From contig NZ_WOBR01000009.1 of assembly GCF_009727955.1 (NCBI RefSeq), positions 1 to 64,000 on the forward strand: DNA of 64,000 nt, written 5' to 3'. Below are positions 45,990 to 55,337 of the stretch, in pieces. Below the pieces are notes generated by a model, which saw only the letters and a list, made by a program, of their open reading frames with translations, made no database searches and was not told where the DNA came from. Source of the DNA: Aliivibrio fischeri. GTDB taxonomy: Bacteria; Pseudomonadota; Gammaproteobacteria; Enterobacterales; Vibrionaceae. The first letter of the stretch is position 1. Each line of letters starts with the position of its first letter. The position numbers and the translations under genes are program-made.

Positions 45990-48209
45990 ATGTCTTTCCG
46001 TCAGTGTCTTCTTTTTATTTTTGTGTTTTTCCCACTTTCTGCATGGGCTAAATTTTTCTCAGCTCCAATTCTGAATGATGCTTACCAACTTTTAGATACC
46101 AAACCTGCGCAATCACTTAGAATCGTTAATCAATATCTTGAGCAAAGACAAATCTCGCCGGGTCAAAATCCGAATCAAATTCCAATTAATAACGATTCTG
46201 AACGCACCATTAGAACACCAATAAGTACTGTTGAAGCTTTTCAAATTAAAGCTCTAGCCAATAAAAGATTAAATAAAAATAGAGACTCCATTGAGTCTAT
46301 TAAAGAAGCTATTTCTCTTGCTAAAGACTTTCAATTAAAGTCAGGCTATTTGGAATCTAAATTAATCTATGCTTACTTATGGTGGAACTTAACCAAAGAT
46401 ATAGATGAGACAAACAGTATCTTAGCAATTATTGAGCAAGAATTACTTGAATCTGGCAACAGCATTGGTATTCACGATAAATTGTATTTTGGCTTTGCAT
46501 TAATTCATGCTGAAGTTGAATCTGAACAAGGTAATAACAGCAAAGCGCAACAATATTACAAACAAGCAATGACTCATGGGGCAAAACTAAAAGATCCAAG
46601 CAGCCTCATTTTCTATCATATTTCTTATGGTCGACACTTTTTAAAGAACAAACAATTTGATCAAGCATTAACAGAGTTATTAAGTGCTTACTGGCAATCA
46701 ATTGAAGCGGATCAAAGTGGTCAACTAGCTAGAGCTAACTTCTTATTAGGTGAGCTTTTTTTCCAAAGAAAGGTACTGGATAAAGCGCTTGAACACGCCT
46801 CGCAATCAGCCGAATTTTACGGTCGTTACAATAACAGCGAGCAACTTTCTAACGTTTTAACCTTAATAGCTCAAATACACCTTAAACAAGGTCGATTCAA
46901 CTTGGCGTTAGTGCAGTACTTTAACGCTCTGGATCAAGAGAAAGAAAAAAATAACGTTAATAAATTAATCTCATTACGATTAGATATCGCAAATACTTAT
47001 TTCTTACTCTACAACTACGCATTAAGTGAGCATTACTTAAAACAAGCCAACAACCTTAATGAATACGTAAAACTACCAAAGCAGAAAGCAAGAGCGGCTC
47101 TTCTACAAGCAAAATTGAATCTAATCAACAATAAGCCAGATCTAGCTATTAATGATATTCAAACTGCGATTGTTTATAGCAAAAAAGACAATGATAAACC
47201 GCTAAAATTACAGTCTCAGAAATTGCTTTCTGAAACCTATGAAAAAATGGGATTATTTGAAGCGGCATTAAAGGCCCAGCGTGAATACGAAACGCTGAAC
47301 TCATCTATTCAAGCAGTTCAAAACGAAATCAATGAAGAAGTATTTAGACAACAAAAAAGTATTATTGAACAATCTCTGCACTACCAAGGATTAGAAGCTC
47401 AATTAAAAGAGAATCATTTACAAACGCTTAAAATTCAAAAAATTGCAGGGTTCTTAGTTGCATTGCTAACGATTATTTCAATTTATGCATTCAGAAAACA
47501 ACAAGTGAATCGTTTCTTGAAAAAACGTCTCCATCTGTTACTAAATAAATATTACACCCACCCTCGCAGTGGATTACGTAACTTACGTCTACTCACAGAG
47601 AGATTACCGTCATCACTACAGCAAAGTAGCTCTAATATCGAACAATGGCATTTAGGTGAATTAATTAACGAGCCACTAAGTGATAGATTAAGATTTACGC
47701 TATTCCATATTCCTATGTTACAAGAGCTATATCTAACTCATGGCTACCAAGAAGGTTTATCAATTGAAAAAGCGTTTGGTGATTACTTATCTTCTGTTGT
47801 GACTTCTCCAAGTCGTATTTATCATTTTTCGGATGCAAGCTTTCTCTATATCGAGCATAAATCAGATTCAACCTGTAGCGTTCAAGAAATGGCTGAAACC
47901 GTTCAAACTTGGATCAATAATTTTGATTCAAACATTTTAACTGATAAGACAGTTAATATAGGAATGGTTGAATACCCATTTTTACCACGAGCCTACACTG
48001 CAATTAATGATAGAGAATTAATTGATATTCTATTAATGGCGACTAATGCAGCCCAACATTTGAGTGAAGAGCTATCAAGTAGCCAATGGGTAAACTATCG
48101 AGCGATAGATAACGCACCAGCAGCAAGTTTTGCAAGTAATAATATACGCTTAGCTTGTGAACAAGCTATTAACCAAGGTTTAATAAAGGTAATAACATCA
48201 AGGAATTAG
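45990..48209 (+). CDS. Membrane TPR protein with a degenerate GGDEF domain
   Basis: A 739-residue protein starting at ATG 45990, chosen because it gives a clean signal peptide (MSFRQCLLFIFVFFPLSAWA). The extracytoplasmic part (about 25-470) holds many tetratricopeptide repeats (for example SLIFYHISYGRHFLKNKQFDQAL; NVLTLIAQIHLKQGRFNLAL). A transmembrane helix follows at about 485-501 (IAGFLVALLTIISIYAF). The cytoplasmic part resembles a GGDEF fold: HPRSGLRNLRLL near 524 replaces the usual DxLTGLxNRR, and the catalytic GGDEF is replaced by SDASF at 614-618, so cyclase activity is not expected. It may sense a periplasmic signal and partner with the GGDEF protein encoded next. Confidence 0.78.
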   Translation: MSFRQCLLFIFVFFPLSAWAKFFSAPILNDAYQLLDTKPAQSLRIVNQYLEQRQISPGQNPNQIPINNDSERTIRTPISTVEAFQIKALANKRLNKNRDSIESIKEAISLAKDFQLKSGYLESKLIYAYLWWNLTKDIDETNSILAIIEQELLESGNSIGIHDKLYFGFALIHAEVESEQGNNSKAQQYYKQAMTHGAKLKDPSSLIFYHISYGRHFLKNKQFDQALTELLSAYWQSIEADQSGQLARANFLLGELFFQRKVLDKALEHASQSAEFYGRYNNSEQLSNVLTLIAQIHLKQGRFNLALVQYFNALDQEKEKNNVNKLISLRLDIANTYFLLYNYALSEHYLKQANNLNEYVKLPKQKARAALLQAKLNLINNKPDLAINDIQTAIVYSKKDNDKPLKLQSQKLLSETYEKMGLFEAALKAQREYETLNSSIQAVQNEINEEVFRQQKSIIEQSLHYQGLEAQLKENHLQTLKIQKIAGFLVALLTIISIYAFRKQQVNRFLKKRLHLLLNKYYTHPRSGLRNLRLLTERLPSSLQQSSSNIEQWHLGELINEPLSDRLRFTLFHIPMLQELYLTHGYQEGLSIEKAFGDYLSSVVTSPSRIYHFSDASFLYIEHKSDSTCSVQEMAETVQTWINNFDSNILTDKTVNIGMVEYPFLPRAYTAINDRELIDILLMATNAAQHLSEELSSSQWVNYRAIDNAPAASFASNNIRLACEQAINQGLIKVITSRN

Positions 48210-48384
48210 TAACAAAAATGAATAATGCATCACAAAATTAACATTAACGGCATAGTAATGATTATCAATTAAACAAATTTGATACTTTATTTTAGTCAGT
48301 TACTAATATCTTTGTTACTATGAAAATATTGACCTATTTATAGGTTATCGCTATCTATCAATGTGAGTTTTTACCTAAGTTATT

Positions 48385-49947
48385 ATGATTGAAGTATCCA
48401 TTGTTGCCTCTGAATTAAACCAACTTAAGCAACAGCTAGATCAAACACGCCTATCACACCGAGACACTACGTTAAAATCACGTCGTGAAATAATGCTATT
48501 AAAACGTATTATTCTGCGATTTTGTGCTGCGTGTAAACATCATGATAGCGACCTAGATAAAGAGATTGTTGAACTTGCTACTAGCATTGAACAAGTAGAA
48601 AACACATCAGATCTTACAGTTCGTATTGCTACTTTTGAACGCTTAATTAATCGATATAAGCAGAATGTTCAAAAAGAGCATTCAATGATGGAAGATCATA
48701 TTTCTTATTGTGGTGAAACGCTACAACGAGTCATTGGCTTACCTGCCGGACTTAAGAGAGATCTTCGTAACTTATTACAACACCCTTCTCACGATGGCAG
48801 TAAACATATTCAACGTATTGTTCGACTTATTGAGCTTTATGAGCGAGCGATCAAATTCATTTCAGTTGGCCAATTATCATCTGAAATCAATTCAAATGAA
48901 ATTATTGATGTTGATACTCAAGAGCAATTGAGTAATGAATTACAGCATTTAATTTCTGAATTAGATTTTGATAGTACGTCAGGAAAAGACTTACTGGAAA
49001 TCCGTAATAAACTACTGACAGGTGTTGATGCTGTTTCTTTGATTGATCTTGCACTTCAAACCCTTAAGTTAGTATTGGAAGGCACAAACAATGAACGTAA
49101 AGCATCACAAGCGTTTGTTGGTGAAATGAATACGCAAGTTGCTCAAATCATAAAAACAAGTGAACAAAACCAAGAAAAAAGCCAAGCTTATTTAGAACAA
49201 CGCTCCCTATTAAATGAAGAATACTCCTTGCTAGTAAAGCAAGCAGAGAACTTATTAGACAGCAAAATAAGCATGCAAGATCATAAAGCTCAAATGGCTC
49301 TACTACTTAGTGAAATGAGTGATTTATCTGAACGTAATAAAGCCATGCAAGAGCGTGAAGCCGCATTAATTGAGCGACACGAATACGCAACCAAAAAGCT
49401 TAATGTTCTTTATGAAGAAACTCTTGAATACCGTCGCCAATTAAACAATCAGCAACAACGTATTTTTAAAGATCCACTTACCAAAGTCTATAACCGAGCA
49501 GCAATGCACGAACGTCTTGATTTAGAATATAAACGTTGGGTACGCCATCAACACTCTTTAGTACTTAGTATCATCGATATCGATCAGTTCAAGCGCATTA
49601 ACAAAAATTATGGCCATTTGGCTGGAGATAAAGCACTTAGCATTATCGCAAAAACCATCGAAAACCAAGTATCAGACACAGATTTTGTTGCCCGCTTCAG
49701 TGGCGAAGAATTTTTAATTTTATTTACAGAAACCACTGATGATGAAAGAAATAAAGTACTAACCAATATTCAGTCAGCGATTGCGAAACTGCCATTTAAA
49801 TTCAAAGATAACCATGTAAAAATCACGGTTTCAATTTGCAGCTCAGAGTTCACAAATAGTGACATACCTGAAAAAGTCATTGAACGTTCAATACAAGCAT
49901 TATACAAACAAAAAGCAAAAGGTATTGAGCAACTCATTAGTGCGTAG
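48385..49947 (+). CDS. GGDEF-domain protein, probable diguanylate cyclase
   Basis: The 520-residue cytoplasmic protein has a long N-terminal helical region (about 1-345) rich in coiled coil, with no membrane helix. A C-terminal GGDEF domain follows: DPLTKVYNRAAMHERL near 361, DIDQFKRINKNYGHLAGDKAL near 394-414, and the active-site loop SGEEF at 439-443 in place of GG(D/E)EF. The inhibitory RxxD I-site expected just before it is absent (SDTD). SGEEF variants can be active, so c-di-GMP synthesis is likely but unproven. It lies 175 bases after the TPR protein in the same direction. Confidence 0.85.
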   Translation: MIEVSIVASELNQLKQQLDQTRLSHRDTTLKSRREIMLLKRIILRFCAACKHHDSDLDKEIVELATSIEQVENTSDLTVRIATFERLINRYKQNVQKEHSMMEDHISYCGETLQRVIGLPAGLKRDLRNLLQHPSHDGSKHIQRIVRLIELYERAIKFISVGQLSSEINSNEIIDVDTQEQLSNELQHLISELDFDSTSGKDLLEIRNKLLTGVDAVSLIDLALQTLKLVLEGTNNERKASQAFVGEMNTQVAQIIKTSEQNQEKSQAYLEQRSLLNEEYSLLVKQAENLLDSKISMQDHKAQMALLLSEMSDLSERNKAMQEREAALIERHEYATKKLNVLYEETLEYRRQLNNQQQRIFKDPLTKVYNRAAMHERLDLEYKRWVRHQHSLVLSIIDIDQFKRINKNYGHLAGDKALSIIAKTIENQVSDTDFVARFSGEEFLILFTETTDDERNKVLTNIQSAIAKLPFKFKDNHVKITVSICSSEFTNSDIPEKVIERSIQALYKQKAKGIEQLISA

Positions 49948-50027
49948 TTATCATTAGAATTTCGTTTTTTTACTGATAACTAAATACCAAATAGCATTAT
50001 AACCCTCTCAGTTTTTTACAATTTTCC

Positions 50028-50046
50028 TAGCAAAAGTCTCTTTTGC
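50028..50046 (+). other. Short hairpin before ppnN
   Basis: AGCAAAAG and CTTTTGCT (with TCT loop) form an eight-base stem at about 50028-50046, followed by GTGTAAG. It could be a weak terminator of the GGDEF gene. A second small palindrome (TTATTATT...AATAATAA) lies at about 50058-50078. Confidence 0.4.
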
Positions 50047-50098
50047 TGTGTAAGTTTATTATTCGAACAATAATAAAAATACGCAAGGGAGGCACAAT

Positions 50099-51457
50099 AT
50101 GATTACTCATATAAGCCCTGCAGGTAGCATGGATTTGCTATCACAATTAGAAGTTGATCAGTTAAAGAAAACCGCTTCAAGTGAACTTTACCGTATGTAT
50201 CGAAACTGTACACTAGCGGTATTAAATTCAGGAAGTCATACAGATAGTTCAAAAGAATTATTAGATAAATATCAATCATTTGATGTTGCTGTTACGCGCC
50301 GAGATCGTGGAATTAAACTTGAATTAAATAACCCACCAGAGCACGCATTCGTTGATGGGACTATCATTAAAGGTATTCAAGAACATCTATTTTCTGTTTT
50401 ACGTGACATGGTTTACGTGAACATGCAAATCGCGGATCACAATCGACTAAATCTTACCAAAGCCACTCACCTAACCAACTTAGTATTTAGTATCTTGCGT
50501 AATGCAAAAGCCTTGCATACCGGTATTGAGCCTAACTTAGTCGTATGTTGGGGTGGACATTCAATTAATCCTGTCGAATACCAATACACTCGTGAAGTCG
50601 GCCATGAGCTTGGGCTACGTGAATTAAATATTTGTACTGGCTGTGGTCCCGGTGCAATGGAAGGCCCAATGAAAGGAGCCGCTATTGGTCATGCGAAACA
50701 ACGCTATAACGATAGTCGATTTGTTGGTCTAACCGAGCCATCAATTATTGCGGCAGAGCCACCAAACCCTATCGTAAATGAACTTATCATTATGCCTGAC
50801 ATTGAAAAACGTCTAGAAGCGTTTGTACGTATGGCTCATGGTATTGTTATTTTCCCAGGGGGCCCAGGAACGGCAGAAGAGTTGCTTTATATCTTAGGGA
50901 TCATGATGAACCCAGCTAATAGACAACAGCCTATGCCTATCGTACTTACTGGTCCAAAAGAGAGTGAGGCTTATTTCCGCTCTATTGATACCTTTATTCG
51001 TGATACCTTAGGTGAAGAAGCCACTCACTATTATGATATTGTTATTGGTGACCCAGCTAAAGCAGCGGTTTTCATTAATCATGGTATTAAGAAAGTAAAA
51101 GAATATCGTAAAGCAACGGATGACTCTTATAGCTTTAACTGGGCTCTGAAAATTGAACCTGAGTTTCAGTTACCATTTGAACCAACCCATGAAGCGATGT
51201 CAGCTTTAGATTTACATTTAAATCAGCCTAAAGAAACATTAGCTGCCAACTTACGTCAAGCATTCTCAGGAATTGTCTCTGGTAATGTGAAAGCCGAAGG
51301 TATTGCAGAGATCGAAAAGCACGGTGTATTTAAACTGCATGGTGATCCTGCCTTAATGAAAAAGATGGATCGCTTACTTCAAGACTTTGTAAAACAAGGT
51401 CGAATGAAGTTACCGGGTTCTAAGTACGAGCCTTGCTATAAAATCGTTATGGATTAA
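50099..51457 (+). CDS. ppnN: Nucleotide 5'-monophosphate nucleosidase PpnN (YgdH)
   Basis: PpnN hydrolyses the N-glycosidic bond of purine/pyrimidine monophosphates and binds (p)ppGpp in E. coli. The central LOG/lysine-decarboxylase-like domain shows [14 protein letters not shown] and the [15 protein letters not shown] motif near 260. N- and C-terminal extensions complete the 452 residues (E. coli 454). The start has GGGAGG upstream. It precedes xni as in E. coli (ygdH-ygdG). Confidence 0.95.
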   Translation: MITHISPAGSMDLLSQLEVDQLKKTASSELYRMYRNCTLAVLNSGSHTDSSKELLDKYQSFDVAVTRRDRGIKLELNNPPEHAFVDGTIIKGIQEHLFSVLRDMVYVNMQIADHNRLNLTKATHLTNLVFSILRNAKALHTGIEPNLVVCWGGHSINPVEYQYTREVGHELGLRELNICTGCGPGAMEGPMKGAAIGHAKQRYNDSRFVGLTEPSIIAAEPPNPIVNELIIMPDIEKRLEAFVRMAHGIVIFPGGPGTAEELLYILGIMMNPANRQQPMPIVLTGPKESEAYFRSIDTFIRDTLGEEATHYYDIVIGDPAKAAVFINHGIKKVKEYRKATDDSYSFNWALKIEPEFQLPFEPTHEAMSALDLHLNQPKETLAANLRQAFSGIVSGNVKAEGIAEIEKHGVFKLHGDPALMKKMDRLLQDFVKQGRMKLPGSKYEPCYKIVMD

Positions 51458-51493
51458 GGCTGGAATTTTTCACCTTCACTAACGTACAATAAT

Positions 51494-51529
51494 AAGCCTA
51501 TGCAGAATGCGTAGGCTTTTTCTTTTTTT
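51494..51529 (+). terminator. Rho-independent terminator of ppnN
   Basis: AAGCCTA and TAGGCTT, extended by TGC/GCG, flank AGAAT and are followed by TTTTTCTTTTTTT. It ends 22 bases before xni. Confidence 0.88.
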
Positions 51530-51550
51530 ATAGATAGGAATGAATACGTT

Positions 51551-52330
51551 ATGGCAATTCATCTGGTTATTATTGACGCTCTTAATCTTATTCGTCGCGT
51601 TCACTCTGCTCAACCTAACCAAGATGATATCCAAACGGTTATCACCACCACTACTCGAACTATTAATAAAATATTAAAAGAAACAGAGCCAACTCATATC
51701 ATTGCGGTATTTGATCATCATCTTCAAGATCGAGGATGGCGTGCAGAAATTCTTCCTCAATATAAAGAAGACAGAAAGCCCATGCCAGAAGCATTACAGA
51801 AAGGCATGGATGATATCCAAGAAGCATGGTGGAAACTAGGCATTGATTCACTGCTTTCTGATGGTGATGAAGCGGATGACTTGGTTGCCACCCTAGCCAA
51901 TAAAGTAGCTGTGCATAATGAACAAGTTACGATTATTTCTACCGATAAAGGCTACTGTCAGTTACTCTCTCCTACTTTACGTATTCGAGATTATTTCCAA
52001 CATCGCTGGTTAGATGCTCCTTTTGTAGAAAAAGAGTTTGGGTTAAAGCCTGAACAATTGGCTGATTACTGGGGATTAGCTGGGATCAGTTCAAGCAAAA
52101 TTACGGGGATTCCGGGAGTCGGTCCAAAAGCAGCCTTAGAAATTCTAACTCAATTCCCAACGATTGAGGCCGCAAACGAATCTGAAGATTTACCTAAAAA
52201 ATACCGTAAGAAATTTGATGAGCATTATGAAACCGCTATTTTATGTCGTCAGGTTGCGGGGTTAAGAACGGATATTGAGCTTGGGTTTAATTTGCAAGAT
52301 ATACGATATGAGAAAGGGACTAGGGACTAG
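51551..52330 (+). CDS. xni: Flap endonuclease Xni (ExoIX)
   Basis: Xni is a PolI-type 5'-nuclease homologue with flap endonuclease activity. The 259 residues carry the metal-binding acidic clusters (LVIIDALNLIRR at 6, EADDLVATLAN near 114, STDKGYCQLL near 139) and the helix-three-turn-helix GIPGVGPKAALEIL near 190. The last four residues (GTRD) and the stop TAG lie within a GGGACTA tandem repeat, so the C-terminal end is set by the repeat. It is convergent with rlmM across a terminator. Confidence 0.95.
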   Translation: MAIHLVIIDALNLIRRVHSAQPNQDDIQTVITTTTRTINKILKETEPTHIIAVFDHHLQDRGWRAEILPQYKEDRKPMPEALQKGMDDIQEAWWKLGIDSLLSDGDEADDLVATLANKVAVHNEQVTIISTDKGYCQLLSPTLRIRDYFQHRWLDAPFVEKEFGLKPEQLADYWGLAGISSSKITGIPGVGPKAALEILTQFPTIEAANESEDLPKKYRKKFDEHYETAILCRQVAGLRTDIELGFNLQDIRYEKGTRD

Positions 52331-52336
52331 GGACTA
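52316..52336. repeat. Heptanucleotide tandem repeat (GGGACTA x3) across the xni stop codon
   Basis: Three perfect copies of GGGACTA. In the xni frame they read GGG-ACT-AGG-GAC-TAG, so the stop codon is supplied by the repeat at 52328-52330. The same TAGGGACTAGG motif occurs (inverted) near 57264-57274. Confidence 0.92.
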
Positions 52337-52340
52337 CCAA

Positions 52341-52456
52341 GTATCATGAATATAATGTGCTTTTCTGCAAAAGAAAGATGGCTATATTTGATGTGGTTAT
52401 CAAAACGATGACAAACAGTTTTTTTGCGCCAAAGCACACCATATTCAACATCGTAC
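52341..52456. repeat. 116-bp inverted-repeat element
   Basis: The left arm (ATGAATATAATGTGCTTT at 52346-52363) and the right arm (AAAGCACACCATATTCAACAT, 52431-52451) are imperfect inverted copies. Outer GTATC/CGTAC ends extend the pairing. The interior has no gene. It is likely a palindromic repeat or a structured RNA remnant. Confidence 0.6.
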
Positions 52457-52472
52457 CTAAATAATCTCAACA

Positions 52473-52495
52473 CCTAATAGCCTAATAGCCTAATA
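52473..52495. repeat. Octanucleotide tandem repeat (CCTAATAG, nearly x3)
   Basis: CCTAATAG, CCTAATAG and CCTAATA follow each other exactly. It lies between the inverted-repeat element and the rlmM terminator, outside any gene. Confidence 0.85.
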
Positions 52496-52506
52496 TTGAA
52501 GTTAAA

Positions 52507-52547
52507 TAAAAACGCCCGCTGATTATCAACATCAGCGGGCGTTTTTT
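52507..52547. terminator. Strong bidirectional terminator
   Basis: AAAACGCCCGCTGAT pairs with ATCAGCGGGCGTTTT (15 bp) around a seven-base loop, with T-run and A-run flanks. It separates the convergent xni (+) and rlmM (-). Confidence 0.93.
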
Positions 52548-52592
52548 ATTTATCAATAATTTGGATTACACCAATATTCGTATGAAACAGTA

Positions 52593-53684
52593 TTAGTGTG
52601 GAGAAATATTTGAAATCGCTTGGATATGAACAGTGATTTCTTCACGGTCATGATACAAATGCTTAGCTTGAAGCTTGTATTGGAAACCATTTTTCTTTAA
52701 GAAATCTTTTAGGTTTTCAATATCTTGAAGAACCTCATCGTAACGACCTTTCATTGGTAATTTAAGGTTAAATAGCGCTTCTTTTGCCCAACCTTTAATT
52801 AGCCACTCACCCATAAGATGCGCAACACGAGCTGGTTTCTCAACCATGTCACAAATTAGCCATGTTACGTTCTTTCTTGGTGGTTCAAATTTAAAACCAT
52901 CAACCATGTGGTGTTTCACTTGGCCTGTATCCATTAAGCTTTGAGCCATCATGCCATTATCAATCGCATGAACAAACATAGAACGCTTAACCAATTGGTA
53001 AGTCCAGCCACCAGGACACGCACCTAAATCAACACCCCACATGCCTGATGCCAAACGCGTATCCCACTCTTCTTTTGGAATAAATACGTGAAACGCTTCT
53101 TCCAATTTCAATGTTGAACGACTTGGCGCATCAGCAGGGAATTTCAAACGAGGAATACCCATAAAGAACTGAGAGTTATTGTTTGTGTAAGAGTAACCTA
53201 CATAACAGTGACCCGGAGCAATAAAGCAAATATGCAAAACAGGGATTCGATTTGAATCTCTTTCTGTTAGCATTTTCTTTCCACGTAAAGCCTGACGCAT
53301 TGGTACAGTAAATTTACGACAGAATTTTAATAGTTCTTTTGCTTCGTTAGTATCTGGCGTTTCAATACGAATATCACCACAACAAGGCACATCTTCAACT
53401 TCAGATAACGCATCTAAAATCGGAGAAATACGATCATCTTTTGGTAAATCACTAACTTCAACTGCAACCGCAAACATTTGACGAGCAAAAATTAACTCAT
53501 TAAATTTAATTTCACGAATTAATCGGTCTGCATCGCCTTCCTGATAGCATTCAAATAACACATAACCCGTATTATTTTTTAGGCGAGGGAAACCAAACAC
53601 TTCTAGTTGAGTGGCTTTATCTTGGATCTCACCTGCACACTCTTTTTCAAAACCAGAGCGACAATAGAACATTACTTGTTTCAC
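52593..53684 (-). CDS. rlmM: 23S rRNA 2'-O-ribose C2498 methyltransferase RlmM
   Basis: RlmM methylates C2498 of 23S rRNA. The N-terminal THUMP-like domain starts with [16 protein letters not shown]; the Rossmann methyltransferase domain has the SAM motif [15 protein letters not shown] near 218. The catalytic KDKE-type residues follow ([18 protein letters not shown]). Length 363 is like E. coli RlmM (366). Its start overlaps the end of the upstream DUF423 gene by four bases. Confidence 0.96.
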   Translation of the reverse strand: MKQVMFYCRSGFEKECAGEIQDKATQLEVFGFPRLKNNTGYVLFECYQEGDADRLIREIKFNELIFARQMFAVAVEVSDLPKDDRISPILDALSEVEDVPCCGDIRIETPDTNEAKELLKFCRKFTVPMRQALRGKKMLTERDSNRIPVLHICFIAPGHCYVGYSYTNNNSQFFMGIPRLKFPADAPSRSTLKLEEAFHVFIPKEEWDTRLASGMWGVDLGACPGGWTYQLVKRSMFVHAIDNGMMAQSLMDTGQVKHHMVDGFKFEPPRKNVTWLICDMVEKPARVAHLMGEWLIKGWAKEALFNLKLPMKGRYDEVLQDIENLKDFLKKNGFQYKLQAKHLYHDREEITVHIQAISNISPH

Positions 53685-54070
53685 TTTGAAACCTCAGTCA
53701 AACGATAAGTTGAAATAGCCAGTATTAACCAGCCAATAATAAAACAGAATCCACCTAATGGCGTTATTGGTCCGAACCATTTAACACCAGTGAATACTAA
53801 CGCATATAAACTACCACTAAAGAAAAGCATCCCAATGGTAAATAGCAAAGCCGCGTATGATACCCCTTTTGAAAATGAATTTCTCAACAAAATTCCACAT
53901 CCAAATAAAGCAAGGGTATGCCACATTTGATATTGAACTGCAGTTTCATATACATCAAGTAGATAAGGAGATAAAACCGCTTTCAAACCATGAGCACCAA
54001 ATGCCCCTAGCCCAACAGTTAATGCTCCACTCATACTCGCAATCAATAAACATAAGCGACTATTCATCAT
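53681..54070 (-). CDS. DUF423 family membrane protein (YgdD-like)
   Basis: A 129-residue inner-membrane protein with four hydrophobic segments. The opening [22 protein letters not shown] and ALFGCGILL are typical of the DUF423 family. ATG 54070 is preferred, with AGAG seven bases upstream; a TTG two codons earlier has no such site. It overlaps gcvA by 11 bases and rlmM by four, so gcvA-ygdD-rlmM form one unit, as in E. coli. Function is unknown. Confidence 0.9.
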   Translation of the reverse strand: MMNSRLCLLIASMSGALTVGLGAFGAHGLKAVLSPYLLDVYETAVQYQMWHTLALFGCGILLRNSFSKGVSYAALLFTIGMLFFSGSLYALVFTGVKWFGPITPLGGFCFIIGWLILAISTYRLTEVSK

Positions 54071-54968
54071 CCACAATCTCTTGTTCGCTACGAGCTTTAC
54101 TTAAAATCCACTCTCTAAACGTAGCAATACGACCGGTATCAGCCTGTTTTTCATTACATACAAGATAAAAAGCATTCTTACTCACCAATACTTCTTCAAA
54201 TGGAGCAACCAAACGGCCCGCATCTAATTCAGGTTGAGCTAAAACGTTATTACCTAACGCAATACCTTGCCCGTGAGCAGCAGCTTGTAACACCATAGTT
54301 GAGTGACTAAAAATAGGCCCTTGGTTTACATTCATGCCAGCTAATTCGTAATGCTTAACAAACTGCTTCCAGTCTTTACGAGAAGTATCATGCAATAACG
54401 TATGGAACCGCAAATCATCAATCGTCGCTAATGGTTTTTCATTCAGTAGCACTTGAGGTGAACATAATGGTAATAACTGCTCTTGATATAACAGTTCAAC
54501 ACGAAGACCCGGCCAATTACCTCGACCATAATAAATAGCAACATCCACATCTTCTGTTAATGAACCTTCATCCATATCAACGGCTTTAATACGAACATCA
54601 ATATCTGGCTCTTGGTTATTAAAATCCGATAATCTTGGTACCAACCATTGAATAGCAAAACTTGGCGGCAAACTAATAGTTAATGCACCTTTGGCGCTTC
54701 TTTCCAATACTTTATCTGTTGCTTCAGATAAAGAAGAGAAGATTTCTTTAATGTCTAAAAAGTAGCTCTGTCCCTCTTCTGTTAATAACAAAGAGCGATT
54801 TCGGCGTCGAAAAAGTTTAAGACCAAGAAACTCTTCTAATGCTTTGATTTGATGGCTAACTGCCGCTTGTGTAACAAATAATTCTTCTGCTGCACGCGTG
54901 AAGCTTAAGTGCCTGGCTGCCGCTTCAAACACACGTAAAGAATTTAAAGGTGGTAATCTTCGAGACAT
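54060..54968 (-). CDS. gcvA: LysR-family regulator GcvA
   Basis: GcvA regulates the glycine-cleavage operon and activates gcvB in E. coli. The 302 residues show the family helix-turn-helix (LNSLRVFEAAARHLSFTRAAEELFVTQAAVSHQIKALE) followed by a LysR substrate-binding domain. It is divergent from a gcvB-like RNA, the same arrangement as in E. coli, which strongly supports the name. Confidence 0.94.
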   Translation of the reverse strand: MSRRLPPLNSLRVFEAAARHLSFTRAAEELFVTQAAVSHQIKALEEFLGLKLFRRRNRSLLLTEEGQSYFLDIKEIFSSLSEATDKVLERSAKGALTISLPPSFAIQWLVPRLSDFNNQEPDIDVRIKAVDMDEGSLTEDVDVAIYYGRGNWPGLRVELLYQEQLLPLCSPQVLLNEKPLATIDDLRFHTLLHDTSRKDWKQFVKHYELAGMNVNQGPIFSHSTMVLQAAAHGQGIALGNNVLAQPELDAGRLVAPFEEVLVSKNAFYLVCNEKQADTGRIATFREWILSKARSEQEIVDDE

Positions 54969-55025
54969 AAGAACTCACATTTTGAACCATTAGTTTTTTT
55001 AATGCCAAGTATTATAATTTGTCCA

Positions 55026-55054
55026 TTGTCGAACTACCAGATAAAACCTAATAT
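55026..55054 (+). promoter_or_regulatory. gcvB promoter
   Basis: TTGTCG (55026-55031) and TAATAT (55049-55054) are separated by exactly 17 bases, giving a start near 55061. GcvA sites are expected in this 92-base divergent spacer, but none was identified. Confidence 0.65.
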
Positions 55055-55060
55055 TAGCCC

Positions 55061-55264
55061 CGTAGTTTAGAGGTAAGACATATATTCCTCCCTGAATATT
55101 TTTCCCCTCTCTCTAAACTGCAATGTTGTGTTTGCATATTGGCTCGACTGTTAGAGCCCGATCATTGATATCAACTTATTGATACCAATGCTCAATATTT
55201 CCTGTGTTTTTGACCTATGGTTAAAAAAGATTAGTTAGCACCGTTTAATACGGTGCTTTTTTTT
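55061..55264 (+). ncRNA. gcvB: GcvB small RNA
   Basis: GcvB is a Hfq-dependent sRNA that represses amino-acid and peptide transporter mRNAs. Evidence here: a G/U-rich seed TGTTGTGTTTGC at 55124-55135, as in E. coli GcvB R1; a TTTCCTGTG-type segment near 55198; the terminator AGCACCGT...ACGGTGCT followed by eight Ts; and divergence from gcvA. A 5' stem (GTTTAGAGG with the CTAAAC copy near 55113) is present. At about 204 nt it matches E. coli's 206. The 5' end is set by the promoter prediction. Confidence 0.9.
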
Positions 55265-55337
55265 GCCTGTAATTTTGACTTACGCACCAGAAATCCGCAT
55301 CATTCTCCTGTTTGCTAACCCAATGAAGAAAATTCTT

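Noticed and set aside
55056..55085. tRNA-like start (AGCCCCGTAGTTTAGAGGTAAGAC)
   Set aside because: The D-arm look is superficial: there is no matching acceptor 3' strand, anticodon arm or T-arm. The region is explained by GcvB.
55263..55337. Longer N-terminus of CsdA
   Set aside because: It would begin inside the gcvB terminator T-run; the family N-terminus aligns at 55338.
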